The notes under the pieces: model-generated
The model's input: only the letters and a program-made list of their open reading frames with translations
Database searches by the model: none
What the model was told of the DNA's origin: nothing
Part shown: piece by piece, positions 1-4,720 of the stretch
How positions within the stretch are numbered: the first letter of the stretch is position 1
Layout of the letters: the number at the start of each line of letters is the position of its first letter
Program-made: the position numbers and the translations under genes
Source: Actinomycetota bacterium
Lineage (GTDB): Bacteria > Actinomycetota > Actinomycetes > S36-B12 > UBA5976
Length of the DNA stretch: 5,729 bases
Direction: 5' to 3'
Assembly: GCA_009923375.1 (NCBI GenBank)
Contig: RFTO01000083.1
Span: 1-5,729 of the forward strand

Positions 1-1116
1 CAACAGCGATGCCGTGGTCTGCTCACCTGCTGGAACAAGGTCAGGGCGCACACCGATGGCGAGCAAGGCATCCGTTGTCTCGGTGCCGATGGCGGCGATC
101 TTCATGCCTGCGAATGTGCGGGAGTCCAGGCCGTACTCGTCAAACTTTTCCTTTACAGCGCGCACTGCATGTGGGCTGGTGAAAGCGATCCACTCGTAGC
201 GCCCAGCTTCGATTCCGTGAATCGCGCGTTCCATCTGCTGCGGCGTGCGCGGCGGCTCAACCGAGATGGTCGGCACCTCAACACTGCTTGCACCTAAGCG
301 ACGAAGAGTCTCAGCCACCATGCCGATGTCATCGCGGGTGCGCGGCACAAGGATCTTCCATCCAAGTAACGGACGGTTCTCAAACCAGGTCATCGCCTCG
401 CGCTGGGTCACAGTGGTGGAGATGAACACCATGCCTTCCAACCAGGAAGCTGGCGGGCGAACAGTTGCGGCGGCCTCGGCCAGAGTTGTCGTCACCGCCT
501 CGTGCTCGATCGAGGTGCCGTGGTGAATCACCACAACCGCGGTATCCGCAGCGCGACCAGCGTCGACAAGCTCTTTGGCGATCAACGGCAACCGGTTTGT
601 GGAGTTCAAGATCACCAATGCAGTTGCATCGCTGCCGTAGGTCGCCCAATCGGTGACCACCTCGGCGTCCAGAACGGAAACATTGCGGATAGCACCGCCG
701 GTGAGAGTGAAACCGGCGTAAGCCGGCGCTGCCGTCAGCGCGCTAACACCCGGTGCGATTTCGAAGGGTAGGCCGGCCTTGGAAATCGGCGTGACCTCAG
801 CAGCAAGCGAACCGTCGAGCACTGGGTCGCCGGCAAGTAAGCGCACGACACGCTTGCCTAACTTGGATGCGTCTGCCACCAGGCGCGAGCGGGCGGCAGC
901 GGTTAACAGCGCGCCGGCCTCATCGACTGCCGCCTTAACCTCCGCACCTGCTTGGGCGTAGGTCGTCGCGGTGGCAAGAACCTTGGGGTCTGCGATCACC
1001 ACATCTGCAGAGCGCATCAAATCGACGGCACGCAATGTCAACAGTTCGGGGTCGCCCGGGCCGGCGGCAACGAATGCGACGAGCCCAGGGGCGAGTTTCA
1101 CGGTCTTGGTGGCCAT
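1..1116 (-). CDS. hemD: Fused tetrapyrrole methylase / uroporphyrinogen-III synthase (CobA-HemD type), 3' end cut by the window edge
   Basis: The 372 visible codons run open to the left edge, so the C-terminus is missing. Residues about 12-235 form a tetrapyrrole (uroporphyrin-III C-) methyltransferase domain: the SAM-site motif GPGDPELLTL is at 19-28, then AGDPVLDG at 95-102 and PGVSALTAAPAYAG at 122-135. A linker containing WFENRPLLGWKILVPRTR (244-261) leads into the HemD domain, with WIAFTSPHAVRA at 309-320 and IAAIGTETTDALLAIGVRPDLVP at 340-362. HemD closes hydroxymethylbilane to uroporphyrinogen III in the cytoplasm; the first domain, if active, would methylate that product towards sirohaem or cobalamin. 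This fusion is usual in Actinobacteria, where the protein normally exceeds 500 residues. The methylase half looks degenerate: the canonical GGDPFVFGRG loop reads LAGDPVLDGS. The ATG at 1116 is chosen because GAGAGGA lies 4 nt upstream (1121-1127). Identification of the fusion is firm; activity of the methylase half is not. Confidence 0.93.
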   Translation of the reverse strand, partial: MATKTVKLAPGLVAFVAAGPGDPELLTLRAVDLMRSADVVIADPKVLATATTYAQAGAEVKAAVDEAGALLTAAARSRLVADASKLGKRVVRLLAGDPVLDGSLAAEVTPISKAGLPFEIAPGVSALTAAPAYAGFTLTGGAIRNVSVLDAEVVTDWATYGSDATALVILNSTNRLPLIAKELVDAGRAADTAVVVIHHGTSIEHEAVTTTLAEAAATVRPPASWLEGMVFISTTVTQREAMTWFENRPLLGWKILVPRTRDDIGMVAETLRRLGASSVEVPTISVEPPRTPQQMERAIHGIEAGRYEWIAFTSPHAVRAVKEKFDEYGLDSRTFAGMKIAAIGTETTDALLAIGVRPDLVPAGEQTTASLL

Positions 1117-1120
1117 GCGT

Positions 1121-1127
1121 TCCTCTC
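1121..1127 (-). promoter_or_regulatory. Ribosome-binding site of hemD
   Basis: The minus strand reads GAGAGGAACGCATG here. GAGAGGA is a good Shine-Dalgarno match four bases before the ATG at 1116, and it fixes the start of the CobA-HemD fusion. It contrasts with several other genes of this window that have no such site. Confidence 0.65.
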
Positions 1128-1145
1128 TTGGCCTCGCCTGACTGC

Positions 1146-1170
1146 GGCGGGCCCGCCTGCGCGGCAGGCG
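1146..1170 (-). promoter_or_regulatory. Overlapping GC-rich inverted repeats in the hemD leader (possible attenuator)
   Basis: Two structures share bases. GGCGGGCCCGCC at 1146-1157 is a perfect 12-bp palindrome. CGCCTGC (1154-1160) and GCAGGCG (1164-1170) form a perfect 7-bp stem with a 3-nt loop. They overlap at 1154-1157, so in RNA the two folds exclude each other. They lie about 30-55 nt before the hemD start codon. No T-run follows on either strand, so a simple intrinsic terminator is not supported. A regulatory role is inference. Confidence 0.35.
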
Positions 1171-1276
1171 TACGACTGCTTCTTAAGTGCTCGAATGCTT
1201 CGGGCGGGGACAATGACTACGAGTGCGATGCGGCCGATGAATCGTTGGAGCCAGGCACCGCTGCGAACAAGGTGAA

Positions 1277-1305
1277 AGGGTACGCGCTCGCCCGCAAATC
1301 GACAA
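1277..1305 (-). promoter_or_regulatory. Candidate promoter for hemD
   Basis: On the minus strand a -35-like TTGTCG (1305-1300, four of six consensus bases) is followed by a 17-bp spacer and the -10-like TACCCT (1282-1277, TANNNT core). Transcription would start near 1270 and give a 5' leader of about 150 nt that contains the inverted repeats at 1146-1170. The site lies just past the glutaredoxin stop codon, so hemD may be transcribed alone or also by read-through. It was found by eye, and chance matches of this quality are common. Confidence 0.35.
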
Positions 1306-1325
1306 AACGAGTGAAAAACACCGTG

Positions 1326-1586
1326 TCACGCACGCAAGGCGGCCCGCAGGCGGTCGGGGTTCACGCGGTGATAGTCGTGTCGCTGGCCACCGACGAAGAT
1401 CACCGGAATCTCGTAGTAATACGCGTCGGCCAGCTCCGGTTGATCCGAGGCGTCCACCTCGACCCAGGTCACCCCTTCGGACTCGCAGACGGCCTTCACT
1501 GTCGCCACCGCATCGGCGCACAAGCCGCAGCCTGGTTTGGTCACCACGGTTACTCGCGCATCGCTGTGCGGAATCGGATCGGGCAT
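1326..1586 (-). CDS. Glutaredoxin family protein (thioredoxin fold, CxxC)
   Basis: This is a small cytoplasmic thiol-redox protein of 86 residues. A first beta strand (VTVVTKPG) leads to the active site CGLC at residues 20-23, followed by a helix. WVEVDASDQPELADAY is the usual second strand and helix. The cis-proline segment EIPVIFVGGQ has Pro61. The pattern KPGCxLC...VDxDxxPEL...VPV matches the actinobacterial glutaredoxin-like (DUF836-type) group found beside haem genes, for example Rv0508 in M. tuberculosis. The substrate is unknown; a GSH-, mycothiol- or thioredoxin-linked disulfide reductase role is inferred from the fold. The start is uncertain: ATG at 1586 and an in-frame GTG at 1592 both lack a clear Shine-Dalgarno site. 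The frame stays open further upstream, but only by running into the divergent HAD gene. The stop lies 209 bp before hemD on the same strand. Confidence 0.85.
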   Translation of the reverse strand: MPDPIPHSDARVTVVTKPGCGLCADAVATVKAVCESEGVTWVEVDASDQPELADAYYYEIPVIFVGGQRHDYHRVNPDRLRAALRA

Positions 1587-1594
1587 GTGCACAT
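1585..1594. promoter_or_regulatory. 10-bp palindrome over the glutaredoxin start codon
   Basis: ATGTGCACAT is a perfect palindrome that includes both candidate starts (ATG 1586, GTG 1592) of the glutaredoxin gene. It lies inside the shared promoter space with the divergent HAD gene. It could be an operator half-site arrangement or coincidence; no known operator is matched with confidence. Confidence 0.2.
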
Positions 1595-1603
1595 CTTGCC
1601 GCG

Positions 1604-1609
1604 TAAGAT
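1604..1609 (+). promoter_or_regulatory. -10-like hexamer TAAGAT of the HAD-IB gene
   Basis: TAAGAT fits the actinobacterial -10 core TANNNT. It ends 4 nt before the ATG at 1614 and 7 nt before the next codon, GTG at 1617, so a transcript starting at the GTG would be leaderless. No Shine-Dalgarno site precedes either start, which fits a leaderless mRNA. No good -35 was recognised. Confidence 0.4.
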
Positions 1610-1613
1610 TGCA

Positions 1614-2405
1614 ATGGTGACGACATCTCCTGCCGACTTGCGCCCAGGCGCAGCGTTCTTCGATGTCGATAACACCATCGTCCGCGGGGCCAGTCTCTTC
1701 CACATCGGACGAGGCTTTCGCTCACGCGGCTATCTGCGCTTCCGCGACCTCCTCGGTTTCGTCTGGAAGCAGATTAAATACATCTCCTCAGGCCAGGAAA
1801 ACCTCGCCGATATCAGCTCTGTGCAGGCATCTGCGCTGGCGCTTATCGCCGGGCACTCGGTGGACAAACTGCGTGCAGACGCTGAGGAGATCTTCGATGA
1901 GCGCTTAGCCCACAAGCTTTGGGCAGAGGTGTTAGAGCTGGCTCGGCAACATCGGTTGGAAGGTCGCGAGGTATATCTCGTGACGGCGACACCTGTTGAG
2001 GTCGCCACCCTCATCGCGCGCCGACTAGGGCTCTCCGGTGCACTCGGCACCCGCAGCGAGTTAATCGATGGGATTTACACGGGCAAACTCGAGGGGCGTC
2101 CTCTGCATGGCCCAGAGAAAGCCATCGCTGTGCGAGCGCTGGCCACCGAACAGGGTTTCTCATTGGCTAAGTCGAGCGCCTACAGCGACTCGATCAACGA
2201 CTTGCCGCTGTTAACGATGGTCGGAAATCCCAATGCGGTCAATCCCGATCGCAAGCTCAAGAAGTTCGCTCAAGCTCACGGCTGGCAGGTGTACGACTTC
2301 CGCCGCCGCCGCTCCCCCGCGAGATGGACGATGCCCACTGTCGTTATCGCAGGTGTCACCACAGCCGTGGTGTTGGCGGCTGGGATTTACTGGTTATTCA
2401 CGTAA
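1614..2405 (+). CDS. HAD-IB family hydrolase (SerB-like) with C-terminal membrane anchor
   Basis: This is a phosphatase-type HAD enzyme of 263 residues. All four HAD motifs are visible: motif I FFDVDNTIV with Asp17 as nucleophile and Asp19; motif II LVTAT with Thr124; Lys169 in HGPEKA; and motif IV YSDSIND with Asp192 and Asp196. The helical cap between motifs I and II (about 25-115) is typical of subfamily IB, which includes phosphoserine phosphatase. Residues 241-261 (PTVVIAGVTTAVVLAAGIYW) form one hydrophobic segment after a basic stretch (RRRRSPAR), so the catalytic domain probably sits in the cytoplasm on a membrane tether. Actinobacterial homologues are annotated SerB1-like (Rv0505c) or HAD-IB; the true substrate is not established. 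ATG 1614 is taken as start, with GTG 1617 a leaderless alternative. The frame is open far upstream, but that part is antisense to the glutaredoxin and carries no motifs. It converges on bS22. Confidence 0.9.
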   Translation: MVTTSPADLRPGAAFFDVDNTIVRGASLFHIGRGFRSRGYLRFRDLLGFVWKQIKYISSGQENLADISSVQASALALIAGHSVDKLRADAEEIFDERLAHKLWAEVLELARQHRLEGREVYLVTATPVEVATLIARRLGLSGALGTRSELIDGIYTGKLEGRPLHGPEKAIAVRALATEQGFSLAKSSAYSDSINDLPLLTMVGNPNAVNPDRKLKKFAQAHGWQVYDFRRRRSPARWTMPTVVIAGVTTAVVLAAGIYWLFT

Positions 2406-2432
2406 GCGGCTGCGAGGTAACCCCGCAGCCGC
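2406..2432 (+). terminator. Hairpin terminator candidate of the HAD-IB gene
   Basis: GCGGCTGCG (2406-2414) pairs perfectly with CGCAGCCGC (2424-2432) over a 9-nt loop, in which GG (2416-2417) can also pair with CC (2421-2422). The stem starts on the base after the stop codon. There is no T-run afterwards, as is common for actinobacterial terminators. Confidence 0.6.
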
Positions 2433-2460
2433 CCGTGGCACATCTGTCAGCTATCACTGC

Positions 2461-2498
2461 AAGTAGTCGCGCGACGCATGCGCCGCATGCGACTACTT
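2461..2498 (-). terminator. Long hairpin over the 3' end and stop codon of bS22
   Basis: AAGTAGTCGC (2461-2470) and GCGACTACTT (2489-2498) form a perfect 10-bp stem. The 18-nt interior holds more symmetry: GTCGCGCGAC (2466-2475) is a palindrome, and GCATGCG (2476-2482) mirrors CGCATGC (2484-2490). The bS22 stop codon (2493-2495) lies inside the right arm. In the bS22 direction no T-run follows. It probably acts as a terminator or 3' stability element, and could also stop read-through from the convergent HAD gene. Confidence 0.55.
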
Positions 2499-2594
2499 CT
2501 TCTTATTACGTCGCTGAATACGAGTCTTCTTCAGAAGTTTGCGGTGCTTCTTCTTCGCCATCCGCTTGCGGCGCTTCTTGATCACGGAGCCCAT
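2493..2594 (-). CDS. 30S ribosomal protein bS22 (AURKAIP1/COX24 domain protein), 33 residues
   Basis: The product is a 33-residue, extremely basic protein. It opens [19 protein letters not shown] and closes [14 protein letters not shown], nearly half of it Lys or Arg. This matches the small actinobacterial family carrying the mitochondrial AURKAIP1/COX24 domain, such as Rv0500B. Its mycobacterial member was seen in ribosome structures as the small-subunit protein bS22, so a structural role in the 30S subunit is expected. The length equals the usual family length. The start is set by AAGAGGG (2600-2606), five bases before the ATG, a strong Shine-Dalgarno site. In some actinobacteria a small BldC-like helix-turn-helix gene lies just upstream; none is seen here. 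Its 3' end is folded into a hairpin. Confidence 0.93.
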   Translation of the reverse strand: MGSVIKKRRKRMAKKKHRKLLKKTRIQRRNKKK

Positions 2595-2599
2595 GGCGA

Positions 2600-2606
2600 C
2601 CCTCTT
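2600..2606 (-). promoter_or_regulatory. Ribosome-binding site of bS22
   Basis: AAGAGGG on the minus strand lies five bases before the bS22 ATG (2594), a near-ideal Shine-Dalgarno match and spacing. It supports reading this very short frame as a real gene. Confidence 0.65.
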
Positions 2607-2807
2607 CTTTCAAACTCAGTTAGCTCGTTATGAGGCGTCTGCCTCGTGTGGTGCGGTGATACGAGTAGTTCCGGGGCGCCGATGCTGGCATGTTCCGTCG
2701 GGCTCATGCTCAAGGTGCAGAGCCACGGTCACACTGGCGACAGTCGCGGATGCGCAGCCTAGCGGGACACCTGCGGCACCCCTGCAAGCAGGCAGGCAGG
2801 CGCGCGA
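2607..2807. other. Non-coding stretch between proline dehydrogenase and bS22
   Basis: No frame here shows a recognisable protein. The region must hold the bS22 promoter and the 3' end of the proline dehydrogenase transcript. A TANNNT hexamer, TAGGCT, occurs on the minus strand at 2761-2756 but has no -35 at a good distance. Next to the proline dehydrogenase stop is a short tandem repeat: three GCAG units plus GC at 2788-2801. CCTGCAAGCAGG (2781-2792) can form only a weak hairpin. Nothing else is supported. Confidence 0.5.
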
Positions 2808-3749
2808 TCAGCCCTTAGACGCAAGCGAGCGGATGAACAACGCGAGATTCGCCGGCTTCTCGGCCATTCTGCGCATCATGTAGCCGTACCAATCCGAGCC
2901 GTAAGGCACATAAACCCTCACGCGGTGCCCATCAGCGGCCAAACGGCGCTGCTCTGCTGGGCGCACTCCCAGCAGCATCTGGAACTCATAGGTGTCCGAA
3001 GCCCGGTGCTCGCGGGCAATAAGTGAGCTGGCGATGTCGACGATGCGCGGGTCGTGAGTGGCGATCAAGGCCGTGGCCGGTGATGCCAGCAGTGCCCGAA
3101 GGCAGCGCACGTAACTCTTATCGATGTCACTGCGCGAGGTGAAGGCAACCTCATCGGGCTCCTTGTAGGCACCTTTGCACAAACGGATGCGCGAGCCCGA
3201 ATATCCCAGAGACGCCACATCCGATTCAGTCCGGCGCAAGTAAGCCTGCAGCACCGCGGCAACAGAGGGGAATTGCACCCGCAGCTGGTTGACGATGTCG
3301 AGAGTGGCGTCCGTGGTCGTGTGGTCTTCCATGTCGAAAGTGACAGTGGTGCCCACAGCTGCTGCTCGCTCACAGATCGTGCGGGCATTTTCTAATGCGA
3401 TCTGCTGACCATGCCCGGGCAGCGATTGACCAACTGCCGACAACTTCACCGACACCTCGACGCTGTCCGTGAGACCTTCGGCTGCAAGAGCGTCAAGTAA
3501 GTCGAGGTAGTCGCGCACGGTGTTGGCGGCATCTTGCTCTTCAAGCACATCCTCACCAAGGCGGTCGACTGTGGCAAGCAGACCATCGGCGGCAAGCGCA
3601 CGGGTGCATTCGATGACATCGGCGATCGTCTCGCCGGCGATATAACGCTTCACCACATCCCGGGTGATAGGTGCGCCGACAAGCGCATCACGGAGATTCG
3701 GATTGCGACTGGCAGCGAGAATCAGGCTGCGCACAGGCGAGTTCGGCAC
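2808..3749 (-). CDS. pruB: Proline dehydrogenase (monofunctional, FAD-dependent)
   Basis: This enzyme oxidises L-proline to delta-1-pyrroline-5-carboxylate with FAD, passing electrons to the respiratory chain at the membrane. At 313 residues it has the length of stand-alone actinobacterial ProDH rather than of bifunctional PutA. Family motifs of the (beta-alpha)8 barrel are present: VSVKLSAVG (99-107), FDMEDHTTTD (138-147), VLQAYLRRTESD (166-177), RLCKGAYKEP (189-198, with the conserved Lys192), ATHDPRIV (230-237), EFQML (255-259) and VYVPYGSDWYGYMMRR (279-294). Arg293 and Arg294 correspond to the pair that binds the proline carboxylate. The start is uncertain. GTG 3749 has GGAGG directly abutting it, too close for normal initiation, but has a -10-like TACGCT 6 nt upstream, so it may be leaderless. 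The in-frame GTG at 3734 would start VRSLILAAS, closer to many homologues. No P5C dehydrogenase (pruA) gene is in the window. Confidence 0.94.
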   Translation of the reverse strand: MPNSPVRSLILAASRNPNLRDALVGAPITRDVVKRYIAGETIADVIECTRALAADGLLATVDRLGEDVLEEQDAANTVRDYLDLLDALAAEGLTDSVEVSVKLSAVGQSLPGHGQQIALENARTICERAAAVGTTVTFDMEDHTTTDATLDIVNQLRVQFPSVAAVLQAYLRRTESDVASLGYSGSRIRLCKGAYKEPDEVAFTSRSDIDKSYVRCLRALLASPATALIATHDPRIVDIASSLIAREHRASDTYEFQMLLGVRPAEQRRLAADGHRVRVYVPYGSDWYGYMMRRMAEKPANLALFIRSLASKG

Positions 3750-3755
3750 CCTCCG

Positions 3756-3761
3756 AGCGTA
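3756..3761 (-). promoter_or_regulatory. -10-like hexamer TACGCT of proline dehydrogenase
   Basis: On the minus strand TACGCT is followed by CGGAGG and then the GTG at 3749. Six bases between a TANNNT box and the start codon place the transcription start at or next to the GTG, the geometry of a leaderless promoter. The same hexamer serves the divergent gene at 3835-3840. No convincing -35 was found. Confidence 0.4.
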
Positions 3762-3834
3762 GCGCCATCCGGCCTACGTACACCCTGTGAGTTACTCGGG
3801 TATCGAACCGCCTATGCACGGCGATTCAATGGCG

Positions 3835-3840
3835 TACGCT
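3835..3840 (+). promoter_or_regulatory. -10-like hexamer TACGCT of the cysteine-rich protein gene
   Basis: TACGCT lies 7 nt before the ATG at 3848, and no Shine-Dalgarno site is present in GCCCGAC between them. The layout suggests a leaderless transcript. It mirrors the TACGCT box of the divergent proline dehydrogenase; the two start codons are 98 bp apart. No good -35 was recognised. Confidence 0.4.
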
Positions 3841-3847
3841 GCCCGAC

Positions 3848-4678
3848 ATGGCTGAAGTCCCCCTCGATTACGCGAGGCAGTGGGTGGAGTTCCCGGACCC
3901 AGCCAATCCGGTTAATCAGTTCTTCCGTTGCGATCTCACGTGGCTCACTTCGCGGTGGTCGTGTATTTACGGCAGCGGCTGCAAGGGAATCATTAAGGAA
4001 GCCCCCGATGCGGGTTGCTGTTCACTAGGAGCGCACTTCAGCGACAAAGAAGACCGCAAGCGAGTGACGTCTTATGTCCAGATGCTCAGTCCCGAGGAAT
4101 GGGAGCACGCTGATGCTGGCAGCGGCGGCAAGTGGCTAGAGAAGGAAGATGGCGTGTGGAAGACCCGCGTCACCGACGGCGCGTGCATCTTCTCCAACTC
4201 TGCTGAATTCGCCGGCGGCATGGGCTGTGCCTTTCACAAGCTCGCCGATCGATTAGGCGTACACCCATTGAAATTAAAGCCCGATGTGTGCTGGCAGCTG
4301 CCGATCCGCCGTGGCTACGAAATGACCACTCGCGATGATGGAACGAAGGTCCTTTACGTCACCATCGGCGAATTCACCCGACGCAACTGGGGCGCCGGCG
4401 GGCACAGCCTGGATTGGTATTGCACCGGTAACCCCGACGCACACCATGCGGCAGATCCTGTCTACGTAACATCGCAAGCTGAGTTGATTGAGCTCATGGG
4501 TGAGCAGGCGTACGAAGTGTTGGTGGAGCATTGCCGCGTCCGCGACGGGTTACTGCTGGAGGCGGCGCAACGCGCACATGCTGCGGCGCAGGCGGCAGGC
4601 AAGGGTCCTCGCGCTGAGCGCACCGTCGTCCAGCTGGAGCTCAACGCATTCGCGCCCCACCCAGCCGATCACTATTAA
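3848..4678 (+). CDS. Cysteine-rich conserved protein of unknown function, next to radA
   Basis: This protein has 276 residues, with no signal peptide or membrane segment. It resembles an uncharacterised actinobacterial family I recall as often close to radA; I cannot assign a function. Ten cysteines are present: 28, 39, 45, 57, 58, 113, 127, 148, 192 and 229. The spacing WSCxxxxxC (37-45), GCCSLGAHF (56-64), GACIF (111-115), GCAFHKLADRLG (126-137), LKPDVCWQLP (143-152) and DWYCTGNP (189-196) recalls the CxxCxxCC / YkgJ-like and DUF3109-type proteins thought to bind zinc or iron, where the last part reads roughly C-x-F...C..H......KP..C...P. Metal or Fe-S binding is therefore plausible, but it is inference. 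The N-terminal DxxxxFxCDLTWLTSRW part and residues 150-200 look well ordered. The tail after about 238 is Ala-rich and probably variable. The ATG at 3848 follows a -10-like box and has no Shine-Dalgarno site. radA follows 42 bp downstream. Confidence 0.82.
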   Translation: MAEVPLDYARQWVEFPDPANPVNQFFRCDLTWLTSRWSCIYGSGCKGIIKEAPDAGCCSLGAHFSDKEDRKRVTSYVQMLSPEEWEHADAGSGGKWLEKEDGVWKTRVTDGACIFSNSAEFAGGMGCAFHKLADRLGVHPLKLKPDVCWQLPIRRGYEMTTRDDGTKVLYVTIGEFTRRNWGAGGHSLDWYCTGNPDAHHAADPVYVTSQAELIELMGEQAYEVLVEHCRVRDGLLLEAAQRAHAAAQAAGKGPRAERTVVQLELNAFAPHPADHY

Positions 4679-4685
4679 GCGCACT

Positions 4686-4707
4686 CGCCTTGTCAGGCGT
4701 TACGCCT
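4686..4707 (+). repeat. Three alternating CGCCT/AGGCG arms before radA
   Basis: CGCCT (4686-4690), AGGCGT (4695-4700) and ACGCCT (4702-4707) form two mutually exclusive inverted repeats that share the middle arm: a 5-bp stem with a 4-nt loop and a 6-bp repeat around one central base. The right arm touches the radA -10-like box. It may be a weak terminator of the gene before, an operator for radA, or chance. Confidence 0.3.
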
Positions 4708-4712
4708 AGAGT
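4707..4712 (+). promoter_or_regulatory. -10-like hexamer TAGAGT of radA
   Basis: TAGAGT (TANNNT core) ends 8 nt before the radA ATG at 4721. The bases between, CTGCGGCT, hold no Shine-Dalgarno site, so a leaderless or near-leaderless radA transcript is suggested. No -35 at 16-18 bp was recognised. Confidence 0.35.
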
Positions 4713-4720
4713 CTGCGGCT

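Noticed and set aside
14..961. Several plus-strand open frames across the hemD region
   Set aside because: They are shadows of the continuous minus-strand CobA-HemD frame, which carries clear family motifs throughout.
1217..1321. Minus-strand 34-codon frame starting with GTG just after the glutaredoxin stop
   Set aside because: No Shine-Dalgarno site, no recognisable domain, and it overlaps the candidate hemD promoter; a frame of this length is expected by chance.
1117..1325. Cobalamin riboswitch ahead of hemD
   Set aside because: I see no B12-box-like conserved core; only generic GC-rich inverted repeats are present.
1035..1613. Upstream extension of the HAD-IB reading frame by 193 codons
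   Set aside because: The extension lies antisense to hemD's start and the glutaredoxin, is rich in Arg/His/Gly as in shadow frames, and the HAD motif I begins properly at residue 17 from ATG 1614.
1587..1703. Upstream extension of the glutaredoxin frame to 125 residues
   Set aside because: It would overlap the HAD-IB coding start and motif I on the other strand, and the family begins just before the first beta strand, as with the start at 1586.
2788..2801. Tandem tetranucleotide GCAG repeated three times next to the proline dehydrogenase stop
   Set aside because: Too short to call a phase-variable or structural repeat, and it lies outside the coding frame; probably chance in GC-rich DNA.
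2539..2883. Plus-strand 114-codon frame spanning bS22 and the end of proline dehydrogenase
   Set aside because: Its composition is low-complexity and it overlaps two well-supported minus-strand genes; no domain is visible.
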